Below are positions 34,857 through 45,182 of a DNA stretch of 62,312 bases, piece by piece (the stretch's first letter is position 1; each line of letters starts with the position of its first letter). The translations under genes and the position numbers were made by a program. The stretch comes from Ignavibacteria bacterium (GTDB lineage: Bacteria > Bacteroidota > Ignavibacteria > OLB7): assembly GCA_020635205.1 (NCBI GenBank), contig JACKAE010000006.1, positions 1 to 62,312 of the forward strand, given 5' to 3'. The notes below the pieces were generated by a model that saw only the letters and a program-made list of their open reading frames with translations, did not search any database and was not told where the DNA came from.

Positions 34857-36650
34857 ATGAACAAACAACCGACAACCTCTGTTTCCCTTCTTTTGCTGGT
34901 CTCACTGTTGATGTATCATGCACGACCAGCGGCAACGCAACCCCGCCGTGTTGACCCGTTGCAGGGGGCTGGCGTATTCACGCTTTTCGGGCAGATGAGC
35001 GGACGGGAGGGTATTGAGGAAGATTTTGGGGCGAAAATCCAACCCATCGGCGATTGCAACGGGGACGGCCTGAATGACTGGATTGTCTCCAGAAAACGCA
35101 ACGATACGACTGTCAGTGATTTCGGCATTATACGTGGCCCGGAAGAACTGCTGCTCTATCATGGTGTTCCGGGAGGATTACCGCCGTTAGAGAGTGGGCA
35201 GCGTGTTGGATTGTCCGAAGAGGTCTCTTCCACCAGATATATTGCACACGGAGACTGGGATAAAGATGGATACCTTGACCTTGCCTGTCAGGTACGTCTG
35301 TACAACGATTCAAGTTTTCACAACACACGGGGTTTTTCTATTTCATCGCTGGTTGTGTTCTGGGGACAGCCGGATGGAAAATATAGCGTTGAGGATACAA
35401 CCAGACTGGCAATAGGTGCTGCGGCTGCACTGGTCATCTGTGATGGATTCAGCGGTGATATTGACATGTCCGGTACGGATGATCTGTTCGTTCAGTTTTG
35501 TGCAGGCCGGGCGTGGGGAGAAGAAGGAGAAGCGGTCACGATTCCGGCCATTCAATGCTATTTAGGACAGGCCGGGCGGCGTTGGGGACGGGATGAAGTT
35601 GTGCACGGATCAAGCTGGCAATGGTGGATTCCGCCTGTTGGGAGCCTGCCGGAAAAGCTGATAGATGTTGACTGTGACAATGCGCCTGACCTGTTGCTCT
35701 TTCACGATGATTCGACCGTTGATACTGCACGCTCGAAGCTCACGATCCTCTATGGCAAAGCCGATCAACTCTTCCCCGATTCCACCAACATTGAAATCAT
35801 CAACCTCTCCGGTGTCTGGGGGGTCAGTTCGGCTGTTTTCGATGTGACGGGGGATGATGTGCTGGATCTGATTGTCCTCTCCAACCGCTTTGCGCAACAA
35901 CGAATGCTCGTCTATCCCGGTGAGCCGGGAAAACGATTGTCGGAGGTTTTTGGTGACGGTTCCGCACCGTGGGCAGCCGTGCCGACAACCAACGCCATTC
36001 ACGACGGGTTCGGTGATCTGGGAGAGCGGCTCTATGATCTCGGTGATGTCAACAACGATATCGACGGCTTTCGCGAAATATGGGCGTGGTCAACGCCCTT
36101 CTTGCTCTGCTACAATACAGGCGTTGTCTTTGACTCGATTGTTGACGGCTACTATCGGCTCAATGGTACGCCACCGCGCGACTATGCCAACCTCGGCGAC
36201 ATCGACGGCAGCGGGGAGACGACGTGGGCGGTCAGCCAGTACTTTTCACCCGGTACGGTTTCGTTTTTCAAGAGCAATCTTTCGATTCGCGTCACCGGAA
36301 CATTCCGGCGGTTGCCGCACGAACGCTATGTCAGCCGTTGTTCTTCCACCGTCTCCGTGCCGGAGGCCGTGACCGTTAAAGAAAAGTCCTCTCTTCAGCT
36401 TGAAGTTTTTCCCAACCCGTCAACCAACGAGGTAACAGTGCAGTGGAACCCGGCGGCGTGGCAGCATGGTGAACAGGCCGTCATCCGTGTGACCGACAAT
36501 CTCGGCAAAGAAGTGATCTCGACGACAACCCCTGCCACCGATGGCGGCATTCTCTGGACTGCCGGAGAACGCCTGCCGAACGGCACATATCATATTACCA
36601 TCACCATTCAAAAAACAACAGATACGGCAACCATTATTCTGCAACGATAA
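34857..36650 (+). CDS. FG-GAP/VCBS-repeat T9SS-exported protein (right)
   Basis: 597 residues from ATG 34857. It has the same plan as the left copy: signal peptide ending PAATQ, beta-propeller loops (GDCNGDGLNDW, GDWDKDGYLDLA, GDIDMSGTDDLF, DVDCDNAPDLLLF, DVTGDDVLDLIV, DVNNDIDGFREIW, GDIDGSGETTW) and a T9SS sorting domain ending IILQR. Residues about 55-350 differ widely from the left copy, whereas the signal peptide and the last about 220 residues are almost identical. It is first in an operon; the 1622-residue gene starts 36 bases later. Confidence 0.88.
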   Translation: MNKQPTTSVSLLLLVSLLMYHARPAATQPRRVDPLQGAGVFTLFGQMSGREGIEEDFGAKIQPIGDCNGDGLNDWIVSRKRNDTTVSDFGIIRGPEELLLYHGVPGGLPPLESGQRVGLSEEVSSTRYIAHGDWDKDGYLDLACQVRLYNDSSFHNTRGFSISSLVVFWGQPDGKYSVEDTTRLAIGAAAALVICDGFSGDIDMSGTDDLFVQFCAGRAWGEEGEAVTIPAIQCYLGQAGRRWGRDEVVHGSSWQWWIPPVGSLPEKLIDVDCDNAPDLLLFHDDSTVDTARSKLTILYGKADQLFPDSTNIEIINLSGVWGVSSAVFDVTGDDVLDLIVLSNRFAQQRMLVYPGEPGKRLSEVFGDGSAPWAAVPTTNAIHDGFGDLGERLYDLGDVNNDIDGFREIWAWSTPFLLCYNTGVVFDSIVDGYYRLNGTPPRDYANLGDIDGSGETTWAVSQYFSPGTVSFFKSNLSIRVTGTFRRLPHERYVSRCSSTVSVPEAVTVKEKSSLQLEVFPNPSTNEVTVQWNPAAWQHGEQAVIRVTDNLGKEVISTTTPATDGGILWTAGERLPNGTYHITITIQKTTDTATIILQR

Positions 36651-36686
36651 TGTTCTAAATACCAAAATTTTACGGAGGCTCCTCTC

Positions 36687-39600
36687 ATGAACCAGCTTTC
36701 AAGATGCGGTGTGGCATCTTTTCTTCTGCTTGCTCTTTTCAGTCTTACCGCACAGGCACAACAGGATGATGTTCCCGCGTGGGATGGATATGATTCTTCT
36801 TTTGTTGTCGGCGCACATTCCATCTTCTATCCCTATATCGGACAAAACTATCTCGGCATCGACCGGGGACGGTACTATGGGGCGACGGTTGCCGACATGC
36901 TCCGGCAGATGTACACACCGAACGGCGATCACGAACGGCGCGACAGCCTGTTGTTCTATTATGCCGATGAAAAGAACTTCCCGATTGTGATGGAGGAAAA
37001 GACATTCAGCAACCTGATTGAGAGGGCAACCTCTATTCTTCATTATGCGGGGAAAGCCCCGAGTTTTCACTATGCTTACCTCGATACCATCAATGGTGAA
37101 TCCAACTGGCTTGACATCCGGGAGTTTCTTCGTTTTACCGAACTGCCACGATCGGGTTCCGATACGCTTATTGCCATGAAACCCGTTCTCGGTGATGAGG
37201 CGACCTTCGGGGGCGACAGTGCATACTATGTTGCGCACGGCATGACCGACTCCTCTTTGTTCGTGCGTCTTTCTGTTGCTGTCTGGACGGATGTTGATAC
37301 TTTGGCGGCCTATGCCGCTCCCGGCGACACCATCGCCTATGCTCTCCTCTACCGCCGCGATACGACCGGACAGAACAGTCCTTGCAACTGCGCGTGCGAC
37401 TTTTATCGGCAGTTTGATACGCTTGCCGTCACCCGCGCCATGTATGAAGGGGCAGATACGATCACCGGAGGATTCCGCGAGTTTAGCAGTCTTTACAGGG
37501 TCGATACCATCCGTCCAGTTGTGCGCGGTTTTTGGGGGTCGCTGAACAGGGGCGATTCTGCTGCCGTCGCTGTATGCGATTCTCTCTATGGCACGCTGGA
37601 CACGACGTACATGGATCGAGATCACGGCATGGACTTTTCCTACAAGCTCTATTCCACAGGTCTTGTGCCTGTCCGCTTTCTGCGGAGCAGCTTTAACCAG
37701 CACCTTTTCGATGTGGTCAAGCGCGGCGGGATGGATTCCATTTTGAGGGCAGAGATTGCCACGATGGCCGCAGAGCCGCGCTTTGACAGCCTTCTTTGGC
37801 GGATCAGCCTGAAAGACGAAGGGGATGATTTCTTCTACCAGCAGATATGGGGTATGCTCTCTTCAAAAATTCAGGACTTGCTGGCGGAAGAAAACAAGAC
37901 ATGGCAAGTCTTTGCCAATCCGGTGCTGGACTTTGATAGCTTTAGGCTGATTTCCGGCGACATGGATACAACGCGCTTGCGCCTGATCCACAACTATTCG
38001 CCACAATGGTACGCCGGATTCCAGCTGCCGGAACTTGTCGCCGATACGGCGAGGATGGCGGGGCTTGCAAACGATTCCGTTTGGTATGGCAGTTATATCC
38101 GCTACAACACAATGGAAGATTACCGCAAGTATATCTCTGAAACTGCACAACTCCGCTACCTTGACATCATTGCGCCGGGAAACCTTATCTGCGGAAACGA
38201 CGGAGCCAATACGATCCGGGCGATTGACGTGGCAAAGTTCAAGTTCCGCCGTTTTACCCCGGCCTTTCCGGTGTACGGCAACGTGCAAGTACACGGGAAC
38301 ATGAAGATCAGCGGCTCTCTCTCTGAACGCCGCCTGAATTTCTCGCCCCCGCCGCCGAATATTATCCGCAAAAACATCTGGATGACGATGCTGGCCGGGG
38401 CAGATGGGGTTTGGTTCTCTGATTTTAATTTCAACGGGGAAGAGTTCGGGCCACTCGCACCGCCTGACTTCTATACCTTCAATCCGCTGGCCTACACGGA
38501 TTCGGCACTTGATGTCTATGTGAGCAACTTGAAGGACTATGCCATCGTCACCCATCCTTCCAATGCCAGCGAGTTCACGCCCTACATGTGGGTCGGGTTC
38601 AAAGGAAGATTTCAGGCCATTCAGGAAACCATTGCCGAGATCAGGAAGATTGACACCCTGATCGGCTGGAAAAACCTTGTCTTTAATCAGGAACAGATGA
38701 GCGTCAACGATACACGCCAGATATTCACGGACTTCCCGCTGGTGGATACGCTCTATGCGCGTCAGGCACAGCGGTACAGCCTTGGCGGAGGTGGTGTGTT
38801 CCTCGACAGCACGGCGGTTGATGCGCGGGATTCAACCTATATAGAACTCTCCCACTTCCTCCCCGGTGCGGGGGATGCAACGGCAACCGTGCCGGGGGTG
38901 CATTATCTCTGCATCCTGAACAAGCGCACATGGCCGATAGACACATTGGTCAACGATACGATCTGGATTGATAAAGAAACAGGCGATTCCCTCACAACAC
39001 CGATCACAAGAAGCAGAACGCCGCTTGGATATATTGATGTCCGCAAACCCGTGTTGCGCCTGCGCAATGCTGGGGCGGATGTCAGCGATTCCTGCATCAT
39101 CGAGCGCGTCGGGCGGACATGGAAAGACACTGTTGCCTACAATGACCTGGTTGATCTTGACTGGCACAGACCGGGAGAAGGCGGATTGTACCGTGTTACC
39201 CCCATTCCTTCCGGTGTGAGCAGTTACGGTGTTGCCTATAACAATGCGGTGCGGAGCGAGAATACGGCAGACGATACAGACCCCGGCTATCAGGTCACCT
39301 TTGTCGAGCGGGATTCAGCGGTGTGGGTGCGGAGTTACGTGCCGGGGAGTGGCTGGGGAGAAGAGTTTCTGGTTTCTGCCGTTGCGGATACGGCGCGAGT
39401 CACATCTCTTTCGCGGAGATTGGCGCATAACATCTTGCCAGCCGTCGCACGGGTAAGGGACGGGGAGGCTTTGCTGGTGGTCTGGCAAAGGCTGGATACG
39501 AACGATCAGGGCACAGTTGAGGCTCTGCACATTGCAGGCAAGCCGGATTCTTCTGCGATGGCAAACGCAACGCCATTGACGCTTTCCACCGGGCGCACGA

Positions 39601-41555
39601 TTGACCGCGACTGGATGAAAATGGCTCCTGCCGTTGTCGGCTTTGACGGCGGCTGGATCATCGCATGGGGTGCGCCCACCAACGGGATTGAGGTGGCGGC
39701 ATTACGGAACGAGACCGTGCCGGACGTTACCGATGATCGTTCAAACATTTCTGTTGTCAGGGGACAGCAGCTTTCCTATCCCTCGCGCTTTGGGCTGACG
39801 AACGTGACCGTACCGCTGGACAGTATTTCGATGTATCCCACACTGGCCTATGTGCCGAACGAAGAGGTTTTGAACGAAGGACAGTCCAATGAACAGCATC
39901 TGCGCTGGGGGCATCTGGCATGGCAGCAGGGGGCGGATTCATCCGAATCCATCCAGTCTTCGGGGCCTTATATCATGTACAAGAAAATCGGCGTGGAATG
40001 GCGGTGGGATAGTGTCAAACCCCTTCTCAAAGTTAATCAGCCTGTGGAACACGTCTCCCAGAGCTTGCCCGGTTGCCGTTTCTATCATCCGTCGATTGCG
40101 GCGGATTCCCTGCGCGTCGGCGTGGCCTTTGAAAGCCGCGCCTTACTGGTTCCCCGGCATATTCCCTCCGGTGGCTCTATTGGCGAGATCAAGGCCGTGA
40201 CGCTGCGCTTTCGCGACTCCCTCAAAGCCGACGGCACATCCGCCAATGCCCGGCGGTGGAGCAGTCCGGCCTACTATTGGGGAGACTCATCGAACTTCTA
40301 TGTCTATCCGTCCCTGACGGAATTCCCGATCAAGCCCCGCGCCGATCTGCTCAATACGCCGGAAGGGGCATTGGCATGGTTCAACCAGACCGACGGCACA
40401 TCACAGTGGAGTTATCGGTATGGTGAACTGTTGCCGGGATCACTGCCGGACGGCAATTATCCTACCATGATGCTGGCTCCCGCCGTTGTGGAAGAACTCG
40501 TGACGCAGACAGGCGTGCTCTACCGGGAAGCGGATTCTTTTACCCGTGCGCGGGGCTGGGGAGAGACCGGAACCTATTATCCGGCACGCATGATAACGGA
40601 TGAAACTTACGCGCTTGACGGCTTTCGCGACATCTTCACCGTACTGCCGCGCACCAGCGGTATTCATGCCCATCTTTCTATCGGCAGCCGTTTGCCTGTC
40701 TCCTCCACCCCCTGCAACTTTGCCGTTGTGCAGGCAGGGCTTGCCTTCGATCATGTGGACGGCGGACAGCGCGATACCTTTACCATCGTGCCGGGAACCT
40801 TCTTCTCCCCGCCGGAAAACGGCGATACGTGGATTGAAGACCCGGATGATGGCTCGAAAGTGGTAAGAACGGAAGCCTTTCCCGCTGGCACAATCACAAC
40901 GACGATCCGCCGCTATGTTGGCCGCACATCCGATGCCGTCACATGGCTCAATACCTTCCCTTATGATACGTTGATGCTCTCGCAGCCGGACGTGAAGATA
41001 TTGACAGAACTGGTACGTGTCGCTGACGGTACTGTCTTGTGGCAGGACGATACGATCTCTGTACGGGATATGACAACGGATGCACTCGCAGAAGTGGTGA
41101 TCGTCCCGACCGATGCCGTCACCCCATCCGGTACAATGGTCTACACCCGCCTCCGCGCCGTCCCGACGCTGGACGTGGAATATCTCTTGAGCGCAGGATT
41201 CCAGTTCTACGAAGACAACACCGCATGGATCGCCAGCCCCAAACGCTCAAGCCCGTGGCAGATCGAGCAACACACACAGACCGAGACCGGGGAGAATACC
41301 CTGCGCGTCCAGATCATCCCCAACCCTGCCAAAGACCGCGCAGACGTGCGGGTCACCGTACAGAATCCCGGCACGGTCACAGTCTCCATCTGGAGCCTTC
41401 TTGGCGAACACCTCGCCGACCTTCCGGCAATAGAGGCAGAAACAAGAGGCATCTACACCGTCGCCGTCGATCTCTCCAATGTTAGACCGGGTACATATCT
41501 GGTCAAGGCGGAAACGAACGGCACAATCGCTACCAGCAGGATACATGTAGAGTAA
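36687..41555 (+). CDS. Large T9SS-exported protein of unknown function (right)
   Basis: 1622 residues; GGAGG lies 8 bases before ATG 36687. The signal peptide ends TAQAQ and the C-terminal T9SS sorting domain (IIPNPAKDRADVRVTVQN to SRIHVE) is intact. The mosaic relation to the left copy is clear: a conserved first about 110 residues, a divergent region about 115-640 (including a Cys-rich NSPCNCACDF loop where the left has NNCKCNF), then near identity to the end. The divergent part is where a ligand- or substrate-facing surface could lie. No enzyme family is recognised. Confidence 0.85.
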   Translation: MNQLSRCGVASFLLLALFSLTAQAQQDDVPAWDGYDSSFVVGAHSIFYPYIGQNYLGIDRGRYYGATVADMLRQMYTPNGDHERRDSLLFYYADEKNFPIVMEEKTFSNLIERATSILHYAGKAPSFHYAYLDTINGESNWLDIREFLRFTELPRSGSDTLIAMKPVLGDEATFGGDSAYYVAHGMTDSSLFVRLSVAVWTDVDTLAAYAAPGDTIAYALLYRRDTTGQNSPCNCACDFYRQFDTLAVTRAMYEGADTITGGFREFSSLYRVDTIRPVVRGFWGSLNRGDSAAVAVCDSLYGTLDTTYMDRDHGMDFSYKLYSTGLVPVRFLRSSFNQHLFDVVKRGGMDSILRAEIATMAAEPRFDSLLWRISLKDEGDDFFYQQIWGMLSSKIQDLLAEENKTWQVFANPVLDFDSFRLISGDMDTTRLRLIHNYSPQWYAGFQLPELVADTARMAGLANDSVWYGSYIRYNTMEDYRKYISETAQLRYLDIIAPGNLICGNDGANTIRAIDVAKFKFRRFTPAFPVYGNVQVHGNMKISGSLSERRLNFSPPPPNIIRKNIWMTMLAGADGVWFSDFNFNGEEFGPLAPPDFYTFNPLAYTDSALDVYVSNLKDYAIVTHPSNASEFTPYMWVGFKGRFQAIQETIAEIRKIDTLIGWKNLVFNQEQMSVNDTRQIFTDFPLVDTLYARQAQRYSLGGGGVFLDSTAVDARDSTYIELSHFLPGAGDATATVPGVHYLCILNKRTWPIDTLVNDTIWIDKETGDSLTTPITRSRTPLGYIDVRKPVLRLRNAGADVSDSCIIERVGRTWKDTVAYNDLVDLDWHRPGEGGLYRVTPIPSGVSSYGVAYNNAVRSENTADDTDPGYQVTFVERDSAVWVRSYVPGSGWGEEFLVSAVADTARVTSLSRRLAHNILPAVARVRDGEALLVVWQRLDTNDQGTVEALHIAGKPDSSAMANATPLTLSTGRTIDRDWMKMAPAVVGFDGGWIIAWGAPTNGIEVAALRNETVPDVTDDRSNISVVRGQQLSYPSRFGLTNVTVPLDSISMYPTLAYVPNEEVLNEGQSNEQHLRWGHLAWQQGADSSESIQSSGPYIMYKKIGVEWRWDSVKPLLKVNQPVEHVSQSLPGCRFYHPSIAADSLRVGVAFESRALLVPRHIPSGGSIGEIKAVTLRFRDSLKADGTSANARRWSSPAYYWGDSSNFYVYPSLTEFPIKPRADLLNTPEGALAWFNQTDGTSQWSYRYGELLPGSLPDGNYPTMMLAPAVVEELVTQTGVLYREADSFTRARGWGETGTYYPARMITDETYALDGFRDIFTVLPRTSGIHAHLSIGSRLPVSSTPCNFAVVQAGLAFDHVDGGQRDTFTIVPGTFFSPPENGDTWIEDPDDGSKVVRTEAFPAGTITTTIRRYVGRTSDAVTWLNTFPYDTLMLSQPDVKILTELVRVADGTVLWQDDTISVRDMTTDALAEVVIVPTDAVTPSGTMVYTRLRAVPTLDVEYLLSAGFQFYEDNTAWIASPKRSSPWQIEQHTQTETGENTLRVQIIPNPAKDRADVRVTVQNPGTVTVSIWSLLGEHLADLPAIEAETRGIYTVAVDLSNVRPGTYLVKAETNGTIATSRIHVE

Positions 41556-41580
41556 CAGGACATATTGCCGAGCATCACAG

Positions 41581-41626
41581 GGCAACCCTTGCGCAACATA
41601 ACAGGTGCGGGGGTTGCCTTTCTTTT
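41581..41626 (+). terminator. Terminator of the T9SS pair operon (right)
   Basis: GGCAACCC/GGGGTTGCC stem then TTTCTTTTCT, 25 bases after the stop; mirror of 23428-23470. Confidence 0.85.
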
Positions 41627-42140
41627 CTATGTGATCGTGTTTGCAGCACCTTTGCCCCCCGCCGGGTCGATTGCCTGACGGCAAACCACCCGCCCCCCAC
41701 GGCGCAGCTGCACCAGTATCGAGGGGTGAATACACCAACGCTCCGCGACAATGGCTCTGCCATAGACGCGCCACCCGCAAACAGGAACAGGGAACAGATC
41801 AGGAAAGGTTGGCAGGGTGTGGATAAAGCGTGGAAAGAAACACTTGTGCTCGATTTGCGGAATTCGTATCTTCAAAAAGTAGAGGCCAGATGCTGTCACA
41901 TCTGACCTCTAAAAGGCTTTCGTGATTTGATTGTTTTACACTTCGCGCACCATTTTTGATGGTGTAGCCTCTTGCGTTGTGCGTTGCGAATATAGGGGTT
42001 TGGGCATATATAAGTCAATATGAAGTAAATGATTTTTGTTGACTTTTATTGATTATCGTAAACGCCGACAGGGCAGCGGCATTGTGTCTGCCAAGAGCTG
42101 ATAAGGCTCGCTTGCTCTCATACAAATACAGACGACTATC
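41627..42140. other. Right-island segment replacing the XRE-ImmA module
   Basis: Bases 41640-41740 match the left island; about 41745-42060 do not. This stretch carries two hairpins (GAGGCCAGATG/CATCTGACCTC, 41882-41909; CACCATTTTTGATGGTG, 41949-41965) and an AT-rich promoter-like region (TTGACTTTTATTGATTATCG, about 42038) before the microprotein genes. No gene is supported. Confidence 0.5.
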
Positions 42141-42245
42141 ATGTCGAAGAAACCTGGGCCGAAGACCGTTCGGGTTCGGCCACACGAAAGGGATGGACAT
42201 CATGTCAACGGACATGATCGTTCCAAACCTCGACCGAAGAAGTAG
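42141..42245 (+). CDS. 34-residue basic microprotein (right)
   Basis: MSKKPGPKTVRVRPHERDGH through RSKPRPKK; the mirror of 21030-21134 with one amino-acid change (Pro to Arg at position 11) and about seven silent changes. It is followed by the GC-rich hairpin CCCGGCGCAAACTGCGCCGGG. The shared start and stop and the silent-change excess are the evidence for a gene. Probably disordered and nucleic-acid binding; function unknown. Confidence 0.7.
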   Translation: MSKKPGPKTVRVRPHERDGHHVNGHDRSKPRPKK

Positions 42246-42427
42246 CGGAAGTCCCGGCGCAAACTGCGCCGGGCGTTGGAAGTTTGGTTGACCGGGCGGG
42301 GACGTTTGGCGACAGACCCGCCCGGAGATGTTTACCCCAAAATCACTCCCGCTAAGTATGGCCTTGGCGTTACGCTGGCCTAGGGCATCTGCCCGACAAG
42401 AAAAATTTATCCGAAATGGTACTAACC
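42246..42427. other. Structured spacer between microprotein genes (right)
   Basis: Keeps both hairpins of the left spacer (CCCGGCGCAAACTGCGCCGGG near 42255 and CCGGGCGGG/CCCGCCCGG near 42291-42326) despite base changes and an indel, suggesting the structures are selected. Confidence 0.5.
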
Positions 42428-42541
42428 ATGAAAACGCAAGTAGTCCGTTATCGACGCTTGCCAGCTCGGAAACCAACGGTCACCGCGACAGTCACGACCA
42501 CTGTGACAGTCCGGCGAATCATCCGGTTTCGAGTTCGGTAA
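42428..42541 (+). CDS. 37-residue basic microprotein (right)
   Basis: Begins MKTQVVRYRRLPARKP with a Thr/Val centre (VTATVTTTVTVRR) and Arg-rich end. It has the same length as the left copy (20734-20847); most base differences are silent. A rho-independent terminator follows 24 bases later. The alternating Thr/Val centre could form a beta strand between two basic ends. No family recognised. Confidence 0.7.
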   Translation: MKTQVVRYRRLPARKPTVTATVTTTVTVRRIIRFRVR

Positions 42542-42564
42542 ATGATCTCTTCAGATCATATCAG

Positions 42565-42600
42565 CCCACCTTCTTTCATGGAGAAGGTGGGTGTTTTTTT
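42565..42600 (+). terminator. Rho-independent terminator after the 37-residue microprotein (right)
   Basis: CCCACCTTCT, loop, AGAAGGTGGG, then TGTTTTTTT. Confidence 0.9.
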
Positions 42601-43601
42601 GACGCATGGGAAGCGTTAGCCCGACAACATAACCAAACAGGCCTTTATAGAACAACCACCAAATTGTACTTGCGGTATGAAAGTAGCTCCTTCCCCGTCA
42701 CGCGCAAAGATGGGGGCTGGCTCCACGCCGTGCAAGGCCAAGACAAGTGACCGCGCATTACCGCATCCCGTACAGGGCGTCATCCCCTTGCCAAAATCTT
42801 TCGCTCATGCCACCGCACACGCATACACTGCACGGCCAGCCTTGCACTCTGTTCCGCCACCCTCCCAAGCCTGCGTTCATGCCGGGAAAGAGCGGGGGAT
42901 GGTCTGTTGCATCTTTATGACCGTCAGAATGGCGCACAGATCGTCTCTAAAGCACGGAAAGGGTCTTTTGCCATCCTCACCACCACACAAACAGAACACC
43001 ACATCACAGCCTTCTAAAAACCCCCTCAACGGCGACTTAACCCCCGTTAATCTTGGGTAATGTTATCATCATCGCGCATCCGGCGGCACTTCCACCCATC
43101 ATCACAGCGCAGAAATTTCTTCCCCACACACAGGGTGAACTTTTGCTTCCCATCACCCATCCGACAACCCGCCATCTCTCCCCCAAAATTTACCCGCACG
43201 TTTCACACGCTGAACACACCACCCGACAACCGAAAATTTTTCTCTCACGTCGTCGCTCGTCGCCTCCGGCTCCTCGCGCCGACATCAGCACCCTCCAAAC
43301 AGCCTTTGCCCCCCTCCGAAATCTCATCAACGTCCGTTAAACAAAACCCATCAGACATCTTCCCTTAGTATAGCTTAAGGGGAGAGGAGGACTGAAAACA
43401 AAGGATTTTTTCCTGCCAGCAAAAGAACATCACCAACACTCGAAAGGAGACTGGTTTGCATACTATCGTCACCAAAAACACAGACCATCCGGCTTAAGAA
43501 TTCTCCTCATGTCCGCCTCGCTGTCCACAAAAAAAGCCCCCTCCGAAACACCGGAAGAGGCTCACCAAAACACCATCCACCAACCAACAGAAAGCATACA
43601 C
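42601..43601. other. Leader/intergenic region of the small-gene operon (right)
   Basis: Mirror of 19671-20673. It includes a promoter-like segment with near-palindrome CCCTTAGTATAGCTTAAGGG (about 43364), a possible 13-codon leader (43456-43497) after GAAAGGAG, and an antisense-oriented terminator-like hairpin (about 43530-43562). Open frames 42677-43060 and 43053-43340 lack coding support. A conserved in-frame TGA lies at 42748-42750 (see findings). Confidence 0.45.
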
Positions 43602-43823
43602 ATGTCCTCACCAACCGACAAAACCAGCCGACCGGAAGACCTCCAAAAAGCGGAACTCCGCACCGTCACCGAACGCAGCATCTCAATCCTTCTTGCCGTC
43701 CTCCTCACCACCCTTGAACCCACCCGCCCCGGTAAAGACCGGAAAGCTTGGGTCAGTGGCCAGCTCAAAACCGTTATCCATGATCTGCAAGAAACCCTCC
43801 ACCGCCTCCGGCCACCGTACTGA
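43602..43823 (+). CDS. Small helical protein, type 1 (right)
   Basis: 73 residues from ATG 43602 (MSSPTDKTSRPEDLQ). The core LRTVTERSISILLAVLLTTL-EP is identical in protein to the left copy despite silent base changes, while residues 9-20 vary. It is first of a two-gene unit with the 82-residue paralogue, separated by the GATTC iteron array. Unknown function; probably a small helical bundle, possibly dimeric. Confidence 0.75.
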   Translation: MSSPTDKTSRPEDLQKAELRTVTERSISILLAVLLTTLEPTRPGKDRKAWVSGQLKTVIHDLQETLHRLRPPY

Positions 43824-43870
43824 CATTGCATACGGGAGTATACCCACAAGACCGGACAGCACGCACGAAT

Positions 43871-43912
43871 GATTCAAAGTGATTCACGAAGATTCAGAAT
43901 GATTCTGGATTC
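43871..43912. repeat. 10-bp-phased GATTC iteron array (right)
   Basis: GATTC at 43871, 43881, 43891, 43901 and 43908; the first four are exactly 10 bases apart. It mirrors 19359-19400. Confidence 0.7.
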
Positions 43913-44016
43913 AGCCGCAGGGAGTCGATAGCTTGCCACCTTCAAAAAGCCCCCCCGCAAAGGCCGGGGACGGTGAGGCAAAGGACATTCCCACAAACGT
44001 TAATCAGGGCAAAATC

Positions 44017-44265
44017 ATGGCTTCCACAAACGGACATCGACAGAACCCAAACCAGCACCGTTTCGGCAACCTCCTCACCGAAGACCTGAAAGACATTTTA
44101 GAGCAGGGGTTCCAGGACCTCCTCGCCATCTTCGTCGCCTGCATGGAGCCAGAAGAAGTCCGCGACCAAAAAGCCGACTGGATCACTACCACCCTCCACG
44201 ACCTCATCAGCGAACTTCAAAAGGCGGTGGAGAAGATGGGGTACAATTCCCGCCCCAACCCGTAA
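44017..44265 (+). CDS. Small helical protein, type 2 (right)
   Basis: 82 residues from ATG 44017. The first 52 residues match the left copy; the C-terminal helix differs by conservative changes (EEVRDQKADWITTTLHDLIS). It shares the LEP-W-DL pattern with the type 1 protein. It ends 13 bases before the conserved leader block that precedes the variable cargo genes, so it may be co-regulated with them. Confidence 0.7.
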   Translation: MASTNGHRQNPNQHRFGNLLTEDLKDILEQGFQDLLAIFVACMEPEEVRDQKADWITTTLHDLISELQKAVEKMGYNSRPNP

Positions 44266-44578
44266 ACTTTCCCGGCATGATCGCGACAAAGACCTCTGAT
44301 TTTTGGGCAGCAAGAGGGCTGATTGGCGAGGGATAAAATTCTGAAAAACACCATCCCCGAAGCAGCGTTGCCGGAACCTGTAGGGGTATCAAAAGAACGT
44401 TTATGGAGAATAATTCCCCGACAACAGACACAATCCAAACCCCTCTCAAACGTTGCTTCCGACAAGACTGACTTCCTCAAAAAGCCCATCTGACTTATGG
44501 CTTGATTTTGGCAGAATCATGGCGGATAATGGGGCGCATTTTTTGTAGATTGGCTTTGTGGTTTTGAGGAGAGGGATC
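44266..44578 (+). promoter_or_regulatory. Invariant 313-bp leader before the variable gene pair (right)
   Basis: Identical by eye to the reverse complement of 18693-19005. It ends with GAGGAGAGGGATC directly before ATG 44579, so the ribosome binding site is part of the invariant block. No internal gene is supported. Confidence 0.6.
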
Positions 44579-45007
44579 ATGGCGAGGAAGCAAGGGTTTT
44601 TGAGAAGGATATTTCAAAGGTCATTTAAAGCTCCAAACATCCAAAGACGAGACTTTACAATGGAAGAAAATATTTTGTTTTCACTAGGTAGAAACGTACT
44701 TGAATACGGGCAAGAAACTCTACATGGACGGCTTGTGAATGGTCTGATATTTGCCCTTCAGAAAGGAACAGGTCTTGAAATTGATTTAGTAGGTGTATCG
44801 GAAGAAGCCCTTCAGATGCTGGCAGAAGTGCTTCTGACTATAAGGAAAAACTGGCCTGAAGATAAGTATGGCGAGCTTGATTCGCTTATCGCATTCACTA
44901 TCGATTCTCCCAACAGAAGTATTCAGAGGGTTTTGGATCCTACAAGTTTTAGCTCTTTGCATTCTGAAAAAGACTATGAAGAGCTAAGGTCTTTGCTAAG
45001 TGTATAG
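44579..45007 (+). CDS. Small soluble protein, right-island variable cargo gene A
   Basis: 142 residues. It shares MARKQGFL and a basic FQR stretch with the left protein (18195-18692), then becomes almost unrelated. It has no CSKC pair. The middle is helical (LHGRLVNGLIFALQKGTG, ALQMLAEVLLTIRKNWP). The residual KNWP...AFTIDSP pattern suggests distant homology with the left protein. It is AT-rich compared with the island backbone. The membrane partner follows after about 175 bases rather than being coupled, another difference from the left. Function unknown. Confidence 0.72.
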   Translation: MARKQGFLRRIFQRSFKAPNIQRRDFTMEENILFSLGRNVLEYGQETLHGRLVNGLIFALQKGTGLEIDLVGVSEEALQMLAEVLLTIRKNWPEDKYGELDSLIAFTIDSPNRSIQRVLDPTSFSSLHSEKDYEELRSLLSV

Positions 45008-45182
45008 ATCAAGATATAGTTTCTTATCTGTGAAGGTATTTCTGTTTACAGATTTTTCGAGCGGAATCTACTCAATATAGAACGTAATAGTAATTTCTCA
45101 CTTCTTCTTTGAGCTTACCCCATAATATCCCCTTGTTATTCCTTTTTACTGCGATCAATTATGTGTGGCTCTCCATTACATT